Shown here piece by piece: positions 9,494 through 18,213 of a DNA stretch of 64,000 bases. The number at the start of each line of letters is the position of its first letter. Within the stretch, counting starts at the first letter, position 1. The notes beneath the pieces are model-generated. The model saw only the letters and a list, made by a program, of their open reading frames with translations, was not told where the DNA came from and ran no database searches. Source of the stretch: HO2-45-11b sp964450915 (lineage in GTDB: Bacteria > Patescibacteriota > Andersenbacteria > UBA10190). The translations under genes and the position numbers were made by a program. The DNA lies in NCBI GenBank assembly GCA_964450915.1, contig CAYVFG010000002.1, forward strand, positions 1-64,000, in the 5' to 3' direction.

Positions 9494-9916
9494 GTGAAAA
9501 CAATGGCTCGTTCGATTCAAGAATTGCCGCAGCGATTCGAAGCAAGGGCGCTATCCTCGTTGGGGCTGTACTCTGGTGCGTATCCCGGGTTACAGATCAA
9601 AGTGGATCCTGCTCTGCTGAACCTTCTGGAATGCACGCTTACGGATTCATCGATCTGCAAGCTCGGAGTCGCCGATCACGACATCGTTCATGCGGACAGT
9701 CTGGGAGAGTTCGGTGATTGTGCTCTGGGAACGTGGGAGCATCTTTTTATTCATGGTCCGCTGCATCCTTCTCGCCAAGGATTCTTTGCTCCCGGATCTT
9801 CTGTTTTGGTTCCGAACGTCGGCCTGCATTTTCCAGCCATTCTCGGAAGAGAATTTCTGCTAATCAGGGAAGATGAAATATTGCGCATGAAGGCAATCGT
9901 CGTTCTCGAAGCGTAG
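9494..9916 (+). CDS. Hypothetical soluble protein, autonomous transcription unit (unit A)
   Basis: A 140-residue protein I do not recognise. It has no signal peptide or membrane segment and ends in a hydrophobic strand-like tail (MKAIVVLEA). The middle holds two Cys (residues about 47 and 55) and a stretch rich in Gly, His and Pro around GPLHPSRQGFF, then VLVPNVGLHFPAILGREF. I chose GTG 9494 because AAGGA (9481-9485) is spaced 8 nt from it; ATG 9503 is the alternative. The gene has its own consensus promoter and intrinsic terminator. It is clearly more GC-rich than its neighbours: 99 of 180 bases at 9541-9720 are G or C by hand count. That suggests a different origin or a high-expression codon bias. 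Function unknown. Confidence 0.7.
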   Translation: MKTMARSIQELPQRFEARALSSLGLYSGAYPGLQIKVDPALLNLLECTLTDSSICKLGVADHDIVHADSLGEFGDCALGTWEHLFIHGPLHPSRQGFFAPGSSVLVPNVGLHFPAILGREFLLIREDEILRMKAIVVLEA

Positions 9917-9940
9917 GCCCGCTGAAAATGGCGCGTGTTC

Positions 9941-9988
9941 GCCTCTGTAAGTATGGAAAGTTCCAGCTTGCAGAGGCTTCTTTTTTTT
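9941..9988 (+). terminator. Intrinsic terminator of unit A
   Basis: An 11-bp stem formed by GCCTCTGTAAG (9941-9951) and CTTGCAGAGGC (9967-9977), with one T-G pair, is followed by TTCTTTTTTTT. It separates the small gene from the GT-C gene at 10005. Confidence 0.85.
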
Positions 9989-9992
9989 ATGG

Positions 9993-9998
9993 TACACT
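9993..9998 (+). promoter_or_regulatory. -10 box of a leaderless promoter for the gene at 10005
   Basis: TACACT preceded by TGG lies exactly 6 nt before ATG 10005, right after the T-run of the preceding terminator. There is no Shine-Dalgarno sequence. Transcription would begin at or beside the ATG. Confidence 0.5.
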
Positions 9999-10004
9999 TT
10001 TTGC

Positions 10005-12029
10005 ATGATTTTAGCGTTCTTAAAACGGCATAAAATAGACGCATATTTAGCAGTAGGACTGTTTCTTATTGCTTTTTTACCAAGAGTATTGGGCTTGGGG
10101 GCGTTTTTGACTGCAGATGAAAAAAACTGGATCGGCAGATCGTATGAATTTGTGCGCGCATTTCATGATTTGCGATTTAATGACATGTTGCAGACGACTC
10201 ACCCGGGAGTTACTACGCTATGGGTATCCGGTCTTGCGGTGATGGTTAAGTCGGCGATCTCACATGTCCAATTTGCGGATACGAATTTGATTTATTTCGT
10301 GAAAATTACGCAATTTTCCATTGCGCTGGTAAACGCTCTCGCAATTCCTGCAATCTTCATTCTGCTATTGTTGGTACTAAGAAATCGTTTTCTTGCTGTT
10401 TTGGCAACGCTCTTTATTGCGCTCGACCCGTTCATTATAGGATATTCCAGAGTGGTTCATGTGGACGTGCTGATGGGGAGCTTTTTAACGCTTGCCGTAC
10501 TAGCGAGCATGCTCTACGCCCGTCACCTTACTCGTCCATGGCTTGTTGCAAGCGCAGTGCTTTCCGTGCTGGCGATTCTCACAAAAATACCCGCTGTATT
10601 TATTTTGCCATTCATTATTGTTGCGCTGATTGCATATCATCCGGAAAAGATTATTTCGTGGCAATTTTTGCGTGATAGGGTTCGAGATGCTGTTACGTGG
10701 GTGCTCATGGGTGTTGTTATCACGCTTCTTATATGGCCCGCATTGCTGTGGGTGCCAAATCCTTCTGGAAACGTGCTGGAACTCAAGCGCGATATTTCTG
10801 ATGCTGCCGTAACTCCTCATGACTCAAACGAGGATTATAACTTAGACGCAACGCACTATCCGTACGCATTACTCGATCGATCAAACCCAGTAACGCTCGT
10901 ATTCGGAATAGTCGGACTCATGGGAGTAATTGTTCTTGTGGCAAAAAAGAAGGTTCCGCGAGAAATGCTGCTCATTGCAATATATTTGATCGGATTCGTT
11001 CTTATGATGACGCTTGGCGCGAAGAAAGGGGATAGATATATTATTGCCGCATTTTTTGCTCTCGACATATTGGCTGCGTATGGAGTTGTGTGGGTTGCAT
11101 CGCTTGTGCCCACGCTCATAAAGCGCTTCAGGGGGAATGATAGAGTGTTTGCATTGCTTACAGTTGGGTATTTGTGCTTTATTGTACTGTCGTATCATCC
11201 ATACGAAATTGCATATAGTAACCCGTTTTTTAAGGATAATTTGAGTCAGGAGTTAGGATGGGGCGAAGGGTTGGATCAGGTTGCTGCCTGGCTGAATACG
11301 AATCATCCTGACGCAGTTGTGGCTTCATGGTACCCGGAGGAGCTCGGAACGTTTACATCCGCTACGGTATTGCATATTAATGCGCACACGCAAAATCCGG
11401 TGAACTATATCGTCCTCTATCAGAATATGTTTGGCAGGTCCCCGGATTATTATTCAAATGATTTCATTGACGAATATTACAAGAAGCAAATCCCTGTGTA
11501 CGTTGCGAAAGTTGCGGGCAAAGAATATGCGTGGGTGTATGCAAAGCCAAGCTACACCAGCTCTGTTGGGGATTTGAATGCGCAAACTGTTGCGATTCAG
11601 GAAATCGAAGTTACTCATAACGATATTGCTGGATTTCAGTTTTTGCCAGCGACGCATTTTGGAAAATCCGATACCGGGTCGTTTGCTATCAGTGTTTCTA
11701 AAACTTTAAACGGTCCTGTGCTATTTGCAACGAACATTTCAGTTACGGACGTAAAAGATACTCAATGGCAGCAGGTCTTGTTTCCTGATTCTCTCAAGAT
11801 TGCAAAAGGCGATCATTTGTTTGTGAGCGTTCGAGGGGCTGGGACGACAGATCCGTATCCATCTGTGAGATATTCTCAAGCAGATATTCGAACTACGCCA
11901 ATATATATCTCTCGAACTGGTAGTTCGCTTGAGGCGAAGCAAAAAACAGGAACAATGGCCATTCAATTGCTCTATCGCGATATTCAGGACAAGATTTCTA
12001 CGGAACTAGAGGAAAAATTGCTGAAATAA
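10005..12029 (+). CDS. GT-C membrane glycosyltransferase of the GWGEGLD family with extra C-terminal domain
   Basis: A 674-residue multi-pass protein. The first extracytoplasmic loop holds ADEKNW (37-42) and THPGVTT (65-71), the acidic and HPG motifs of PMT-like enzymes. A soluble part after the last membrane segment begins with GWGEGLD (418-424) and NTNHPD, which recur in the proteins at 26103 and 30088. Only this member carries a further beta-rich domain of about 130 residues at the C-terminus (about 545-674), probably a carbohydrate- or acceptor-binding sandwich on the outer face. It lies alone on the plus strand, between the terminators of two small units. Specific substrates cannot be inferred. 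Confidence 0.82.
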   Translation: MILAFLKRHKIDAYLAVGLFLIAFLPRVLGLGAFLTADEKNWIGRSYEFVRAFHDLRFNDMLQTTHPGVTTLWVSGLAVMVKSAISHVQFADTNLIYFVKITQFSIALVNALAIPAIFILLLLVLRNRFLAVLATLFIALDPFIIGYSRVVHVDVLMGSFLTLAVLASMLYARHLTRPWLVASAVLSVLAILTKIPAVFILPFIIVALIAYHPEKIISWQFLRDRVRDAVTWVLMGVVITLLIWPALLWVPNPSGNVLELKRDISDAAVTPHDSNEDYNLDATHYPYALLDRSNPVTLVFGIVGLMGVIVLVAKKKVPREMLLIAIYLIGFVLMMTLGAKKGDRYIIAAFFALDILAAYGVVWVASLVPTLIKRFRGNDRVFALLTVGYLCFIVLSYHPYEIAYSNPFFKDNLSQELGWGEGLDQVAAWLNTNHPDAVVASWYPEELGTFTSATVLHINAHTQNPVNYIVLYQNMFGRSPDYYSNDFIDEYYKKQIPVYVAKVAGKEYAWVYAKPSYTSSVGDLNAQTVAIQEIEVTHNDIAGFQFLPATHFGKSDTGSFAISVSKTLNGPVLFATNISVTDVKDTQWQQVLFPDSLKIAKGDHLFVSVRGAGTTDPYPSVRYSQADIRTTPIYISRTGSSLEAKQKTGTMAIQLLYRDIQDKISTELEEKLLK

Positions 12030-12062
12030 AAAGAGCCATACAGGAATAAACGTTGTATGACT
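12024..12062 (-). terminator. Intrinsic terminator of the ACP unit (unit B)
   Basis: On the minus strand AGTCATACA (12062-12054) pairs with TGTATGGCT (12042-12034), one G-T pair, followed by CTTTTTATTT. The T-run overlaps the last codons and stop of the convergent gene ending at 12029. Confidence 0.75.
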
Positions 12063-12080
12063 GATGTTGTGGGGCTGGGC

Positions 12081-12524
12081 TTATGTTGGGTCAACCCACT
12101 GAACTTCCAACTTCTTTGCGATCACCACGCAGAAGAGGCGGACTGTAATCAAGTCCCCGATGGTTGATATCTTAGGCTGCACGTAGTTCCAATTTGTAAT
12201 AGTTGGGAACTTTTGTTGAGCCGCCTCCAGGATTTCGGGGGTTAATTCACCGGAAAGCTGCATGTCTTTGAAGCGACTGAGCGTGTGAGGATGGAAATCG
12301 GAGGAAGAGAGCTTGATGCTAAAGGTTCGTTCGAGACGGAATGCAATATCCAGGATATCGATGGATTCTCCACCGAGGTCATCCATAAACAACATATCCA
12401 AAGGCTTTTTTGTGGACTGGGCGAAGTCGTCATCGTCCAGGCCCAGGGCCTCCATGAGCACACCCTTTATAGCCAGAAAGATTGTTTCTGGCGTCCAAGT
12501 AGTCTGTTTTGATAGTGCCGGCAT
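12081..12524 (-). CDS. Acyl carrier protein-like phosphopantetheine-binding protein (unit B)
   Basis: A 147-residue protein with an ACP core in its first 90 residues. The motif DLGGESIDILDIAFRLE (49-65) matches the start of helix 2 of carrier proteins, with Ser54 as the expected 4'-phosphopantetheine site. It is longer than a normal ACP (about 80), with a C-terminal extension of about 55 residues ending in KKLEVQWVDPT. No ketosynthase, acyltransferase or other fatty acid gene is in the window, so its partner is unknown. It is a separate transcription unit with AAGAGAG (12533-12539) 8 nt before the ATG and its own terminator, and is more GC-rich than its neighbours. Carrying an acyl or aminoacyl group for glycan decoration is one guess. 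Confidence 0.8.
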   Translation of the reverse strand: MPALSKQTTWTPETIFLAIKGVLMEALGLDDDDFAQSTKKPLDMLFMDDLGGESIDILDIAFRLERTFSIKLSSSDFHPHTLSRFKDMQLSGELTPEILEAAQQKFPTITNWNYVQPKISTIGDLITVRLFCVVIAKKLEVQWVDPT

Positions 12525-12577
12525 GACTATGACTCTCTTTCGTACCGTGGTGAAACGAACTGCGAAACCGTATACAT

Positions 12578-12607
12578 TTTTTACTACATAAATACTCTAT
12601 TTGTCAA
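12578..12607 (-). promoter_or_regulatory. Promoter of the ACP unit
   Basis: TTGACA (12607-12602) overlaps the TGA stop of the upstream YfhO-like gene. With an 18 bp spacer the -10 would be TAAAAA (12583-12578), a weak match. The expected leader is about 47 nt and contains a purine-rich Shine-Dalgarno sequence. Confidence 0.5.
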
Positions 12608-15384
12608 TATTTCTTTTTGTATGGGAATGGTATTGCGTATATGACCACGCATGCGATGATTCCTAGCACTGTGAGGATTTCTGCAGTATGCACGGCGGGG
12701 GAGATGTATCTGAATGACACGATATGCGATCCTGCTGGTACTTGGGCTGCTTTAAACATGGTATCTGCTTTCATCTGAGGCGCTATCTTGCCGTCGATGT
12801 ATGTTTGCCATTGGGGAAGCGTGCTATCCGTTACCACGAGGTATGCTGTTTTGTTTGTTGTTACTTGGACATCTACCCGTGTTTCTGTGTATGAGGTAAT
12901 AGTTGCGGCAGCCTGCATTGTAATGTCCGGTTGATTATCGGTAAGATCGGGTGGTGTTGGAGCTGAAATATATACTAGTGACTTCGGATCAAAATCTTTG
13001 CTTCTCATTTGTGCTCGAATTTCATCATCCGCAGCAACGAGCGTTGCATGAGGCACCATAAATGCCTTTGGATATGCATCTTTATTCTCGTATAATCGAA
13101 CGTTACTGTCCCCAGTATCTGCAACATCAATAACTTTGTAGCCAGCATCAATCATAGGATCGTTTGTTTGTCCGTAATCAAGTGATTGAGTGAAATGCGT
13201 AATACCAACGAGATTTACCAATGATCGATTCCGAGTGAGTGCGTGAACACCATCTCCATCGAACGCATCTGAATCATTTGCAAAGAATGAATCTACGAAT
13301 TCTCGATAAGGGCGAATAGATAATGCCCCGATCCAGCGGGCGCTGGATGCACCTGCTACTGCTTGCATGTTGCGTACCAGCAAAGAGCTGTCTAAATCAT
13401 GGGTAAGCGGATATTGCGCAGTATACTGAACGCTGAGAGGTTTTTTCGATACTGCTAGCTGTTTCGGAGTAGGGTTTTCAACTCTCATGAAGTAGGAGTC
13501 GGATTCATCGTTAATACTTGGGCTCATGAATAATTTCATGTTTGTATGTTCGGTGCTTGAAAATACAAGCATAAGATCTTTCTTGTTGCTTTCTGGTATT
13601 TGGGGGAAGCAGATTGTCTGATTTACTTTCTTAAATGCGTCTGCTGATGAAATGCTGGTGCGATACCATATCGTACCAGTTCGGCCGGATTGTACGGTAA
13701 GGTTTAGGTGAGAATTAGTATCGGAATCTGCCTGGATAGGTATAAGGAGACAGGATAAGTTTGACTGAAGAATGGTAAGTGGCTGATACACTGAAAATTT
13801 TGGAGATATATAATCAGAAAGCGTAATTTTTACATGAGGGTTGCCTGTGACGGGAAGATGTTCTGCTGCATACAGACGAGCAGGAAGTCCGGTATCGTGT
13901 TTGAATTCTTGGAGATCCTGAGCGAATGTAGATACTGCAAGCGCTTCGTGAGTTGCAACCCGAGGATTGTAATTCCATCCGTATCCGATAAGGGTAATTG
14001 CTACTATCACTGGGATAGTCCAATAGAAAGTGCGGAATAATGAAACAATAACTGCAATAACCCCTACCGCTATCAGGATAATAAAGCCGTGATTCCAGGA
14101 AAGACGTTCTGTCAGTATAGCCACAGCGTCTGTATTCTTCGTTGCGTATATCCAAAAGGGAAGAACGATAAGAAGAAACGGCACCAGTATTGCGGAGAAT
14201 GTTTTTGCTATTTTGGATGCTAGAGATGTTGATGCGTGTTCAATAATATCTTGCAACCCCGCAACAGCAAGTAACACCATTCCAACGTCGAAAAAGAATA
14301 CGAATCGTCCAACTACTCCTATGGTCTGAATGTAATGATTATTTACTAAAAATTGATACACAATCGAATATCGCCCAAGCATCAGGGTGATGCCAGTTAC
14401 TACCAATATCAATCCAGATGTTCGTTCAATGCGCTTTGTGCGCCAATTGATTAGTGCAATACCTGCGAGCATGATCGGGATAATTCCGGTATATGCTGCT
14501 AATTCTTGAAATCCTTTCGGTCCGAAGTAATTATCGTGATCTCCAAATATGTAGGGGAAAATAAGAGTAATCGAGTCATATGGGGGATAGCTGAATTCAA
14601 ACAGCTCAGTGTAGGGCAAACCTGCTGCACGTTCTGTTTCCGGAACGAATTCTTGCAACGGCAGGATTGCTAAAGCGGAAAGGCAAACTCCCAAAATTCC
14701 CGCGAATATAGTGAGAGCGATTTTTTTACCAGCACCCTTTACGTTCTGTTTGATAGTTGGAATAAATGTGGTGAGCCCTAAAACCCCTGCTATGAAAAAG
14801 ACGTACGCCACAACTTGCGGCTGCCCGCTCATTGCAATTGCTGCCGCGACGATTGCAAGAGTTGCTGAGTTTTTAACCGAGGGCTTTTTCAGTAACACAT
14901 CTATTGTAATAAGCAACAATGGCAGAAGCATTGTGCTTGTATAGAAATTGACGTGATTCAAATGTCCGATAGAAAATCCGCAGTAGGCAAAGAGAACAGC
15001 ACCTAGACTTGCAGCGGCGGGGTGGAATAGTCGCCTTCGCAAATAGGCGTACATGCACACACTGCCTATTAGGAAATACAGAACAATAGACGCCTGAAGT
15101 AGGATGACAGGGGGTACATATAAAGCGCGCAAGATAAGGTGGATAGGGGTAAAGAAGCCCAGTTGACCCCATGCTAACAGAGGCTGGCCGAATCCGAACT
15201 CGTTGCTCCACAGCGGCAGCTGCCAGTGATGTTGAAACTGCGCATAGACTGTTTCAATGGGGTAATAGATGATTTTAAGATCATCTAAAAAATACATTTG
15301 CTGGCCGGAAATAATTGGGCTGAAAAATACGAGCCAGCTTACAAGGACGAGTCCGATTCCAATAAATTGAGGCTTGATATTCAT
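12604..15384 (-). CDS. Large YfhO-family membrane protein
   Basis: About 926 residues from ATG 15384; a GTG at 15399 would add five. The N-terminal part has the YfhO pattern: FLDDLKIIYYPIE near residue 33, then LPLWSNEFGFGQPLL and GFFTPIHL within the next 45 residues. About 12-14 membrane segments follow. A long extracytoplasmic region of some 350 residues leads to the hallmark C-terminal beta domain (LPQWQTYIDGK ... VPAGSHIVSFRY) and a final membrane segment with a basic tail. Bacterial YfhO proteins transfer sugars from C55-P carriers to cell-surface polymers. It follows the gene at 15389 by 4 nt and is co-transcribed. It is the largest protein in the window. Confidence 0.85.
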   Translation of the reverse strand: MNIKPQFIGIGLVLVSWLVFFSPIISGQQMYFLDDLKIIYYPIETVYAQFQHHWQLPLWSNEFGFGQPLLAWGQLGFFTPIHLILRALYVPPVILLQASIVLYFLIGSVCMYAYLRRRLFHPAAASLGAVLFAYCGFSIGHLNHVNFYTSTMLLPLLLITIDVLLKKPSVKNSATLAIVAAAIAMSGQPQVVAYVFFIAGVLGLTTFIPTIKQNVKGAGKKIALTIFAGILGVCLSALAILPLQEFVPETERAAGLPYTELFEFSYPPYDSITLIFPYIFGDHDNYFGPKGFQELAAYTGIIPIMLAGIALINWRTKRIERTSGLILVVTGITLMLGRYSIVYQFLVNNHYIQTIGVVGRFVFFFDVGMVLLAVAGLQDIIEHASTSLASKIAKTFSAILVPFLLIVLPFWIYATKNTDAVAILTERLSWNHGFIILIAVGVIAVIVSLFRTFYWTIPVIVAITLIGYGWNYNPRVATHEALAVSTFAQDLQEFKHDTGLPARLYAAEHLPVTGNPHVKITLSDYISPKFSVYQPLTILQSNLSCLLIPIQADSDTNSHLNLTVQSGRTGTIWYRTSISSADAFKKVNQTICFPQIPESNKKDLMLVFSSTEHTNMKLFMSPSINDESDSYFMRVENPTPKQLAVSKKPLSVQYTAQYPLTHDLDSSLLVRNMQAVAGASSARWIGALSIRPYREFVDSFFANDSDAFDGDGVHALTRNRSLVNLVGITHFTQSLDYGQTNDPMIDAGYKVIDVADTGDSNVRLYENKDAYPKAFMVPHATLVAADDEIRAQMRSKDFDPKSLVYISAPTPPDLTDNQPDITMQAAATITSYTETRVDVQVTTNKTAYLVVTDSTLPQWQTYIDGKIAPQMKADTMFKAAQVPAGSHIVSFRYISPAVHTAEILTVLGIIACVVIYAIPFPYKKKY

Positions 15385-15388
15385 ACGT

Positions 15389-17545
15389 TTATTTTTCACT
15401 TTCTGGATAGTACGGAACGATACCCGTCATATTAATAATAATATCCCCCGCCTTCGCTGAAGCTTCGGCGGGCAAGCCTGCCAGAGAGTCTGCATATATA
15501 ATATCTGCGTTCGGGTTTTTTGCATACAGTCTGAATAGATACGCATTTAAGCTTGTTTGTTGATCGGGGGTAATGCCTATAATAATAATCCTTTTTTCTT
15601 GCGGCGTATTTGTTTCTTCATGAAGCAATTGCCGATATGCATATTGGGTATATGCGGATTGTTCGCGGGCAAAACGTGTAAGGTTCTGATCTCGGGCAAC
15701 TACAAAGCCGTATATGCATACAAGTATAAATAGCGCATACCAAATACCATTCCATTTTTTAGGGATGATGCGTTGTGCTATTGCAACGATTGCGAGGCTG
15801 GTTCCGAAGATTGCAAGCGTTAACCATCGAGAGCGCCAATCACTAGTAAATAGAAGAAACGGCCCAACGAACAGTAACCACCAAAGATAACTAAATACTA
15901 GAATATTCCTTGTGCGCGCATGCTTCCAAAAAGCTACAATACTCGCTATCGCTACTACTATAATAATTACTCCCGGGTAATATGGACCGGCAGTTTTAAG
16001 CCGCCATAGTTCCAAGGTATTTGATAGAAACGATTCTAAGCGATTTGTATATGCAGTTTGCGGCCATAACCGCTGTTCTGCGGTAAAGCTGGTATATATA
16101 ACGACATTTCGAACAATATTGATCGGATTTGCCGAGAGTGCGTATGTTTTGTCCGTATGCTTATGCTCGGGGAGCGTTGGGTCGCCAAGCATCGCCGTAT
16201 TAACGACGAGGAATGCGCCTGCCATGAGTATGTAGGGCAATATATTGCCAAGTATGTGCTTGAGATTACGTTTTGAAATTCCAGAAACAAGTTCGATGCC
16301 TGCGAGCGCAATCGGGAGAACGATGACGTATTCTTTTGAGAATAACGCAATAACAAACGAAATGATGCTGGCGTAGAATATTTTTTTATTTCCCGAATCC
16401 TTCCATTTGAAATATAAAACAGCTGACAGCATTGCAAATATCGAAGCGAGCAAATCTTGCACAGAACTCCACCAGTATAAAAGGCCTATTTTGGAACTGT
16501 GCGACATCCACAGAGCAACAGCAAGCAAGCTTGCTGAGCGAGAAGCTGTGATGCGATGTGCTAGTACGAATAAGCAGCATGCTGTTCCTGCGAACAGCAA
16601 CATATTCAAGAAGTAATACAAACCCGCATCGGGCGGGAGGACTAGGTGGAGCAAGAGCGGGTAGAGCGAAAAGCTTATCGGCCTGTAAAAATCGAAACCA
16701 AACTGAGATGCCGGATCTGCGTCTGTGTATCTATGCGGAGTAAGGAGTAGCAATGGATTGTGCTGCCACAGCTGTGCGACCCGAACAAGAATGGGTACAT
16801 CGTCGCTATAAAAAAATAAATGTGTTGCAGGCCAATATAGTACAAGCGATGTAATAATTATGATCGCAAAGTATGCATGATTTTTTCCATGCAATTTCAT
16901 GTTTCTGTCTTTGATAACGGGGAGTTGCTGAAAAGTTTTTTGTCGCATGAGAAAAATTGCAGCTACGCATATCATGACTCCGAGCCATACTCCTCTTTGA
17001 TGCGGCAGCGCAAGCCATCGGACTAGTTGCAGCGCAATCGTTGGTTTTTCATACTCGATAAGGCCTAGTGATCCTTGTTTTTGTATCCCTGCTTGCGTCA
17101 CGACGCTCGTAGGGTCGAGTGTTGCATCCGATTGATACGCAATTTTTATTGCGTGTGCTTTAGGAAGCTGCTGTGCGCTGATAGTAATGCTGTACTGCTT
17201 ACCTGAGCTCATCGCTTGGCGTGGTAGCGCAATACGGCCAAGATTTTTTACTGGAACGTTTTGTTCGGAAATGATGCGATTTTCAGAAATATCTTTAATA
17301 CCTATATGGGCCAGGTCGTCTGGGTATTGAGATTCTGCATATAGGCCGATTGCAGAAAGGCCTCGAGAAGCTGCCGTAAATTCTTCTGTGAGTGGATATG
17401 CCGCAAATACCTGGTGTTTATGTGTGCTGTCGGGTGTTCTGTGTACTGCAGTACGCTCACTTGCGCGGATTGATAAAACGTAGCATAGCGTAATGCTTAG
17501 TACAGCGAAAAGCGCTATTTTTGCCTGTTTTTGCCACTTTTTCAT
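15389..17545 (-). CDS. GT-C-like multi-pass membrane protein with N-terminal extracytoplasmic domain
   Basis: 718 residues from ATG 17545; a TTG at 17551 is a weaker start. An N-terminal anchor (about 9-26) precedes a beta-rich domain to about residue 175, similar in plan to those at 3855 and 23725. A multi-pass region follows in which an FFYSDDVPIL loop (about residue 247) gives the acidic site. The family resembles GT-C mannosyltransferases, but I cannot name it further. Near the C-terminus a GC-rich palindrome is inserted in frame, encoding about 14 residues including LPAEASAKAG. The gene has a TACTGT box 6 nt before its ATG and runs into the YfhO gene downstream. Confidence 0.78.
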   Translation of the reverse strand: MKKWQKQAKIALFAVLSITLCYVLSIRASERTAVHRTPDSTHKHQVFAAYPLTEEFTAASRGLSAIGLYAESQYPDDLAHIGIKDISENRIISEQNVPVKNLGRIALPRQAMSSGKQYSITISAQQLPKAHAIKIAYQSDATLDPTSVVTQAGIQKQGSLGLIEYEKPTIALQLVRWLALPHQRGVWLGVMICVAAIFLMRQKTFQQLPVIKDRNMKLHGKNHAYFAIIIITSLVLYWPATHLFFYSDDVPILVRVAQLWQHNPLLLLTPHRYTDADPASQFGFDFYRPISFSLYPLLLHLVLPPDAGLYYFLNMLLFAGTACCLFVLAHRITASRSASLLAVALWMSHSSKIGLLYWWSSVQDLLASIFAMLSAVLYFKWKDSGNKKIFYASIISFVIALFSKEYVIVLPIALAGIELVSGISKRNLKHILGNILPYILMAGAFLVVNTAMLGDPTLPEHKHTDKTYALSANPINIVRNVVIYTSFTAEQRLWPQTAYTNRLESFLSNTLELWRLKTAGPYYPGVIIIVVAIASIVAFWKHARTRNILVFSYLWWLLFVGPFLLFTSDWRSRWLTLAIFGTSLAIVAIAQRIIPKKWNGIWYALFILVCIYGFVVARDQNLTRFAREQSAYTQYAYRQLLHEETNTPQEKRIIIIGITPDQQTSLNAYLFRLYAKNPNADIIYADSLAGLPAEASAKAGDIIINMTGIVPYYPESEK
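15447..15489. repeat. GC-rich palindromic element inserted in frame within a coding region
   Basis: CCCGCC (15447-15452) and GGCGGG (15467-15472) flank an imperfect palindrome centred on GAAGCTTC. It continues into a second short inverted GGCAAGCCTGCC at 15471-15482. It is much more GC-rich than the surrounding gene. On the minus strand it encodes SLAGLPAEASAKAG in frame near the end of the 718-residue membrane protein. Short palindromes of this look are, from memory, abundant in some Patescibacteria assemblies. Only one copy is visible here. Confidence 0.55.
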
Positions 17546-17598
17546 GTTCAAACAGTAGCATGTATGAAGGAAGTACGTTAAGAGGCATACTTATTACC
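17546..17598. promoter_or_regulatory. Divergent promoters
   Basis: TACTGT on the minus strand (17557-17552), preceded by TGC, is 6 nt before ATG 17545. CATACT on the plus strand (17586-17591) is 7 nt before ATG 17599. The placement again implies leaderless transcripts. It supports ATG 17599 over the upstream in-frame ATG 17560. Confidence 0.5.
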
Positions 17599-18213
17599 AT
17601 GCGCATTGCATGGTATGTATGTTTCATCACTTTGATCGTATTCGTATTTTTATACGCGTGGTATTTGCCTGCAAACAATGCGAAACAACTTATTCTCGAT
17701 TTGCCCGCGAACGGAATCAGCAAGAGTATTGCAGTTACGAATGATACGAAGATAGTTCAGGAGATTAGGCTAGAGCAATCCGCAAATAGCATAGAATTGC
17801 CATTATGCGTTGGGCAGCCTAGTGCACCTGGAATGATTCATCTTACTGTTCTCAAGGATAGCAAGGTTATTACGGGACAGGATCAGTATATTGAACCAGA
17901 TATTGTATTTGCGTTGCCTGGTGCGGGAATTTCTGGGGATGTTACGCTTGAATTTGTATTTTCCGGAATAGAAAAGAATAGCGATATTGCCATTCCTACT
18001 GCATTCGGAAAATATGCGAATTTGTCAGGGACGGTTACGCAATATGTATTGCAAGGCAATCAGTGGAAATCAGTTGATACCAGAAACGGCAATATTGCAT
18101 TGACGCTGTACCATATTCCGCCAAAAAATCATGTATTTGCGATGGTAGAGTCATTTATAGTACCAATGATCGGAATAATCGTATTCATAATTCTATGCGC
18201 AAAGAATTTGTAA
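17599..18213 (+). CDS. Small membrane-anchored protein with extracytoplasmic beta domain
   Basis: 204 residues from ATG 17599, chosen because a -10 box precedes it and a membrane segment follows at once (MRIAWYVCFITLIVFVFLYA). Residues about 30-180 are beta-rich and lack Cys pairs. A second membrane segment (VPMIGIIVFIILCA) ends the protein. Its layout matches the N-terminal domain fused to the membrane enzymes at 3855, 15389 and 23725, so it may be a free-standing version. It overlaps the next gene, a YfhO-like enzyme, by 19 bp, which implies translational coupling and perhaps a complex. I do not recognise a named family. Confidence 0.7.
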   Translation: MRIAWYVCFITLIVFVFLYAWYLPANNAKQLILDLPANGISKSIAVTNDTKIVQEIRLEQSANSIELPLCVGQPSAPGMIHLTVLKDSKVITGQDQYIEPDIVFALPGAGISGDVTLEFVFSGIEKNSDIAIPTAFGKYANLSGTVTQYVLQGNQWKSVDTRNGNIALTLYHIPPKNHVFAMVESFIVPMIGIIVFIILCAKNL

